Shown piece after piece: positions 59,530 to 64,000 of a stretch of DNA of 64,000 bases. This DNA is from Rhizophagus irregularis (Eukaryota; Glomeromycota; Glomeromycetes; Glomerales; Glomeraceae). The stretch is from the NCBI RefSeq assembly GCF_026210795.1, contig NC_089432.1, positions 1,550,001 to 1,614,000 on the forward strand, written 5' to 3'. The position numbers and the translations under genes are program-made. A model generated the notes under the pieces. It had not been told where the DNA came from, made no database searches, and worked only from the letters and a program-made list of their open reading frames with translations. The first letter of the stretch is position 1. Each line of letters begins with the position of its first letter.

Positions 59530-61956
59530 ATGGATTTGCCTTTCGAACTTAAGCTTCTCAAAAAAGGTAGACCAAAAGATGACGTATGGCAATATTATTT
59601 AGAAGGGGAATGTGATTCACAGGGACACGCAAGTGCTGTATACACTTATTGTAATATAAAATACAGCAGGGGTGAAACTTCTCTTCTTAAGGGTCACCTT
59701 GCTAACCACTGTATGAAAGCTCCAGGAAATGTTATACGAATGTATCAACGTAACTTTGAAGAAAATGCCAAAAAAAAAATGAAAATTAATGGCCAATTAA
59801 CATTAAATGAATTTCATGATAAAGATCAGCCACTTCCAAAGGAAAATCTGATATAATCGATAAAGCGCTAATGAGATTTTTTATCTGTTGTGGTGTATCA
59901 TTTCGAATAGTCAAATCACCATTTTTTCTGGATTTTCTTCAAGAATTAAATTCGGTATATAACCCTCCTTCTCGTGATATTTTGACAAATCGTTTATTTG
60001 AAGAAGAATTAGGATATGTTAATTCCAAGGTTTTAAGAGAATTGGAAGCCACAAAAAATTTAACCTTAGGTATTTAAAATTTTGTTTATTCTCATTTTTA
60101 ATATACTTTTTTAATAAAATTTTTTTATTAGCTTTGGACGGGTGGTCCTCTCTGAATCACCTTTCAATATGGAATTTTACAATCTTGATGCCAACAAATA
60201 AAGAATATATTTATCAACTTTAGATTTATCTAGTAATTTCCATACAGGTGAATTCATCGCAGAAAAAATAGAAGATATTCTAATTCGTGTTGGTGCTGAA
60301 AAATTTTCCGCTATAGTAAGCGATAATGGTTCTAATGTGCGAAAAGCACGTGGAATTATTCAAAGCAAGCATCTATACATTGAAGATGTTCAGTATATTT
60401 CACATTGTGTAAACTTAATATCTTGCGATATTGTAAAACATCCGTTTGCTGAAAATCTACTAAAAAAAATCAATATATTGGCGAATTTTTTTCGAAACAA
60501 TGCAATGGCAGGTATGAATTCCCAGATATTAACAATTTTTTTTTAGTTTAACTTACTCTAATTACTATTTAACTAGGAGTTAAGCTTTGTGAACTTATAA
60601 AATCAATGAATGTTAAAGGCGGTGGAATTGTCCCATTTTGCAAGACCAGATGGACTACAGCATTTCAAAGTATTTCAGATATTATAAGGCTAAAAGCTGT
60701 TCTCGAAGAAGTATGTAAAAAGTTACAATTTTAATTACTATTATATATATATCACTTATTCTTTAATCTTTATTACAGTTAGCTAGTAACTATTCAAACA
60801 TTTTATCAAATGAAAAAATCAAACCAATTATTCGTTCATGGAACTTTTTCAATGACTTGAAGGTTCTCGCATTTATTTTAAAACCCCTTCGTGATACTAT
60901 ACTATTATTAGAAAGAAGTTCAGCTAACTTAAGTCTGTTATCTTGGAATGGCTTGTATCACGGCTTCCATGAAAAAATTACCAAGAACCTTCAATCAGGA
61001 ATTCAAAAATCATTGTATTTCAATGATTAATAAAAGACTTGAAGAGTTTGATGATGACAATTATTTACTAGCATTTTTTTTACATCCTCGCTTTCGTTAG
61101 TATATTAATTATTTTAATTATTCAATTTTATTATAAAATATTTAAATAATACTAATTAAATATAATTAATTAGGCACTTGCTTAAAATATGGTGTTTGGC
61201 AAAGAATAGTGATAATTGCTGGAAAAGTAGCTAAAAACGCGGGAATGGACTTAGAATGCTCTCGCATACTTTGTTCACAACTTTTAATGTATAAAAATAA
61301 TGAAACCAACCTTATTCTAATGGAATTGATGATCCAATCAAATGGTGGACAAGTATGGAACTAGAACCACCATATCTTCAATCACTCGCCTTACGATTAT
61401 TTTCTATTTACCCAAACTCTGCATCATGCGAACGGGGTTTTCTATGTGTGGCTGGATATGTAATAAAAGATGGCTTCGGCTTGGAGTTGAACGTTTAGAG
61501 TCAATAGCAAAGATAATATCGTATTATCAATCAAATGCACATTCAGAATTCGGATTTTATGGAAAGGGTACGAAGAAAGAGTCAGTAAAATTAAGCGATA
61601 GTGAAATAAATACTATCGTTAATAATAGTTTAGCAGAACTAGAACCTGAAGAAGAAGACGATGATGAAGAGATCATCAAGGAAATACAAGTTCGAAGAAC
61701 AACTGACAGACATCCTATTCCAAATAACCAAGTTGTAGTATTAATCGAAAATACTATAAATGTATTGCATCAAAACATTATTGATGGTTTGGATAAGGAT
61801 TTTTTGGAAGATGATGATAATTTAATCGAGGATAATTTGAATAATGACGATAACGAAAACAATAATTGCGACAATGAAAATGATAAGGAAGAAACTGGAA
61901 GAGGGATTATAAACTATAATGTAGAAGATTTGGCAAAAGAATTTGTTGATAAATGA
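59530..61956 (+). pseudogene. hAT transposase (BED finger, DDE, dimerisation), decayed
   Basis: Starts MDLPFELKLLKKGRP. Residues about 15-60 are a BED-type zinc finger (WQYYLEGEC.., YTYC, GHLANHC) in which the first Cys of the finger seems changed to Tyr. Then, after a shift near 59850, IDKALMRFFICCGVSF..FL..LNS.YNPPSRDILTNRL. Next exon: LDGWSSLNHLSIWNFTILMP (first catalytic Asp region), a shift near 60226, AIVSDNGSNVRKARGI, HCVNLI. Next: FCKTRWTTAFQSI (TRW motif), then LAFFLHPRF. The C-terminal dimerisation part is YLQSLALRLFSIYPNSASCE with RGFSMCGW after a missing T near 61440, then an acidic tail to 61956. At least four frame breaks and one stop (about 61030) show it cannot make the full enzyme. 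Order and motifs fit hAT. Confidence 0.75.
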
Positions 61957-62640
61957 CGATATATTTTTTTTTTTGGCAATTTTTTCTTATTTTGTAGGCA
62001 ATTTTTTTTGGACAATTTTGTCCAAATTTCATACTTTGTAATTTTTTTTTGGACAGTTTTGTTCAAACTTCGTACTTTTTAGATTTTTTTTTCACATTAT
62101 TTTGTCCAATCTTTATAATTTTTTAGCGATTTGTCTATTTTTTTTTTTACTTTTTTTTGGATAATTTTGTCCAAATTCCATACTTTGTAATTTTTTTTGG
62201 ACAGTTTTGTTCAAACTTCGTACTTTTTAGATTTTTTTTTCACATTATTTTGTCCAATCTTTATAATTTTTTAGCGATTTGTCTATTTTTTTTTTTACTT
62301 TTTTTTTGGATAATTTTGTCCAAATTCCATACTTTGTAATTTTTTTTGGACAGTTTTGTTCAAACTTCGTACTTTTTAGATTTTTTTTTCACATTATTTT
62401 GTCCAATCTTTATAATTTTTTAGCGATTTGTCTATTTTTTTTTTTTACTTTTTTTTTGGACAATTTTGTCCAAATTTCGTACTTTGTAATTTTTTTTTGG
62501 ACAGTTTTGTTCAAACTTCGTACTTTTTAGATTTTTTTTTCACATTATTTTGTCCAATCTTTATAATTTTTTAGCGATTTGTCTATTTTTTTTTACTTTT
62601 TTTTTGGACAATTTTGTTCACTTATGGATGATTTTGTCTA
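61957..62640 (+). repeat. Array 3: about 149-bp tandem unit with the GGACAA..TTGTCC motif
   Basis: Four copies of a unit of 149-150 bp, aligned by CATACTTTGTAA or CGTACTTTGTAA at 62030, 62179, 62328 and 62478. Each unit has TTGGACAATTTTGTCCAAA (or GGATAATTTTGTCC), then GGACAGTTTTGTTCAAAC, ATTATTTTGTCCAATC and AGCGATTTGTC. It starts immediately after the transposase stop. The frames 62157-62530 are the repeat translated. Confidence 0.9.
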
Positions 62641-62769
62641 TTTTTTTCACTAAATAAATAAGAATTTTTGCTTTAAATAAAACATTAACTAATTATTTTT
62701 ATTTAAATTTACATATTCATTTATTTACAATATCAATTTTGAATACATCAGTTTTTCATTTTGACAATT

Positions 62770-63160
62770 TTGACAATTCGACAATTCTAAAAATTTCGAC
62801 ATGTCGAAATTAATTTCGTACAGTTTGTACATTTCGACAATTTCGTCAATTTGACAATTCTAAAAATTTTGACATGTCGAAATTAATTTCGTACAGTTTG
62901 TACATTTTGACAATTTCGTCAATTTGACAATTCTAAAAATTTCGACATGTCGAAATTAATTTCGTACAGTTTGTACATTTCAACAATTTCGTCAATTCGA
63001 CAATTCTAAAAATTTCGACATGTCGAAATTAATTTCGTACAGTTTGTACATTTCGACAATTTCGTCAATTCGACAATTCTAAAAATTTCGACATGTCGAA
63101 ATTAATTTCGTACAGTTTGTACATTTCGTCAATTTCATCAATTCGACATATCAAAATTAT
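62770..63160 (+). repeat. 73-bp satellite, five copies, near the right end
   Basis: GTACAGTTTGTAC starts at 62818, 62891, 62964, 63037 and 63110: exactly 73 bp apart. Each unit also holds the palindrome TTTCGACATGTCGAAA and the words TTTCGTCAATT and CGACAATTCTAAAAA. Further diverged TTTCGACA words continue to about 63260. A single related word (TTGACATGTCGAAAATGTC) is present at the left end near 55958. Confidence 0.93.
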
Positions 63161-63276
63161 TTCGACAATTCTGACTATTTCGACATTTCAATAATTTCTA
63201 CATGTTGAAATTATTTCGGCATTTCGGCATTTCGACAGATTTTAATTTCGACATTTTGGCTTTAACCTTTACCATT

Positions 63277-63692
63277 TCAGCTGGTAACTTTATTTGCACT
63301 ATAAGAGACCTGTTTAATTTTTTCTAATCCTAATGTATTGAATAATTTATATAATTTTCTAGCTTTAAGGATTTTTTGACATAAATTCACATCTGTTATA
63401 TCAGGTAAAAGCTGTTTGATTTCTTGATATACCATAGATGTTGCAGTTTTTTTTTAACTCCACTGGCAACAAGGTTGTTAATCCTTTCATCATATTTTTC
63501 TATAAAGTAGTACCAGTATAAAATTGCTTCTTGGCCAAGCTTATTAGCTTTCCTGAACATGCAAACTATATTTTGTGCAGTATTTGAAGATGGATCCTGT
63601 CCTTCTAAAGTTTGATCCAACATAGTTGTATGTGCAGGTGACGATAACTGTTGCTTCAAATATGCTTTTATGTCATACAGGAATTGCATCAT
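63277..63692 (-). pseudogene. Broken unknown gene, frame lost at a poly-A run
   Basis: From the ATG at 63692-63690: MMQFLYDIKAYLKQQLSS.., TAQNIVCMFRKANKLGQEAI, LYWYYFIEKYDERINNLV. An A9 run (63455-63447) shifts the frame; in the new frame the protein goes on as TSMVYQEIKQLLPDITDVNL, KARKLYKLFNTLGLEKIKQ, VSYSANKVTS and a stop at 63277. The two halves fit one helical protein that I recall from Rhizophagus hypothetical proteins, function unknown. The 3' end stops where the repeat element begins, so the last residues may be lost to that insertion. Confidence 0.5.
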
Positions 63693-64000
63693 TACACGTG
63701 ACTTTTAACAAGAAAGAAATACAATATATCAAATAAAAAATGTTGCTAAAGCACAACTGATATATAAAAAATGCGAATACAAAGCTGTTTCAACACGGGA
63801 GATGTAAACTAATCTTGATATTTACCAATTAGCTATCAGTCATTATGATATTTTTTATTCAAGGATCATTATCCTCTGTTTTTACCAAACTGATTTTAAG
63901 ATTTACATATAAAGGGATGCTGCAGAAATAAATATTTTTTTTATTAAGGAATCATATGTCGATTATGTCGATTTAAATTCTTTAATTTAGGCATATCAGT
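63693..64000. other. End of window, AT-rich
   Basis: Nothing supported; upstream flank of the minus-strand relic. Confidence 0.4.

Larger units (their letters stand above)
55951..63270. mobile_element. Two-gene hAT element with motif arrays (ends approximate)
   Basis: The block contains a gene of unknown function (56209-58579), a hAT transposase gene (59530-61956), three arrays of GGACAA..TTGTCC and a 73-bp satellite at the right. The left end region (GACATGTCGAAAATGTC at about 55959, then AAATGGTAAAAAGCCGAAAT at about 56005) resembles the inverted right end (GAAATGGTAAAGGTTAAAGCCAAAATGTCG when read from 63281). It interrupts an En/Spm-like transposase on the left and abuts another gene on the right. 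Exact termini and target duplication were not found, so the boundaries are estimates. Confidence 0.55.

Noticed and set aside
62157-62530. Frames reading DNFVQIPYFVIFFGQF repeatedly
   Set aside because: They are translations of the 149-bp tandem unit.

Overview
The window looks like accessory DNA from an arbuscular mycorrhizal fungus (Glomeromycotina, Rhizophagus-like). The base composition is strongly A+T rich, introns are short (about 50-130 bp, GT..AG), and the gene families are those that expand in that group: Sel1-repeat kinases, Crinkler-type (CRN) proteins with PD-(D/E)XK nuclease domains, WD-like/ion-transport channels, a small secreted protein, and many DNA transposons. The assignment is by family recognition only.

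Layout. 0-9.7 kb: mostly intergenic, with one small secreted-protein gene (3580-3975), a Tc1/pogo-like non-autonomous element (4316-6058) that has itself been hit by a hAT MITE with a perfect 8-bp target duplication (4555-5070), and the 3' exon of an unknown minus-strand gene (7672-8030). 9.8-12.1 kb: an intact five-exon Sel1-repeat protein kinase. 12.5-17.9 kb: a TA-flanked MITE, a second inverted-repeat element and a broken gene. 17.9-38.1 kb: two paralogous eight-exon channel genes on the plus strand (17937-22215 and 33728-38060). The first is intact and the second has one in-frame TAG. Between them lie an intact CRN gene (24972-27080, minus), a near-perfect 699-bp fold-back element and a 1.1-kb hAT element. 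39.4-48.6 kb: a cluster of CRN-related loci (a decayed CRN, a P-loop NTPase CRN interrupted by telomere-type repeats, a SAM-nuclease gene and a stand-alone CRN ubiquitin-like domain). 49-53.5 kb: a tyrosine-recombinase-like (Crypton-like) relic, a decayed unknown gene and a minisatellite. 54-64 kb: a dead En/Spm-like transposase, then a two-gene hAT element whose intron, promoter region and 3' flank all carry arrays of a GGACAA..TTGTCC motif, then a further broken gene.

How it works together. The intact genes are probably a signalling kinase, a membrane channel, a nuclease-type effector/conflict protein and a secreted protein. They sit among transposon wreckage. Several exon models (kinase, both channels, CRN1) keep frame exactly over many exons, so the many one-base frameshifts in the transposon-like and CRN-like loci are more likely real decay than poor sequence. 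The most unusual object is the two-gene hAT element at about 55.95-63.27 kb with its three motif arrays and a 73-bp terminal satellite.
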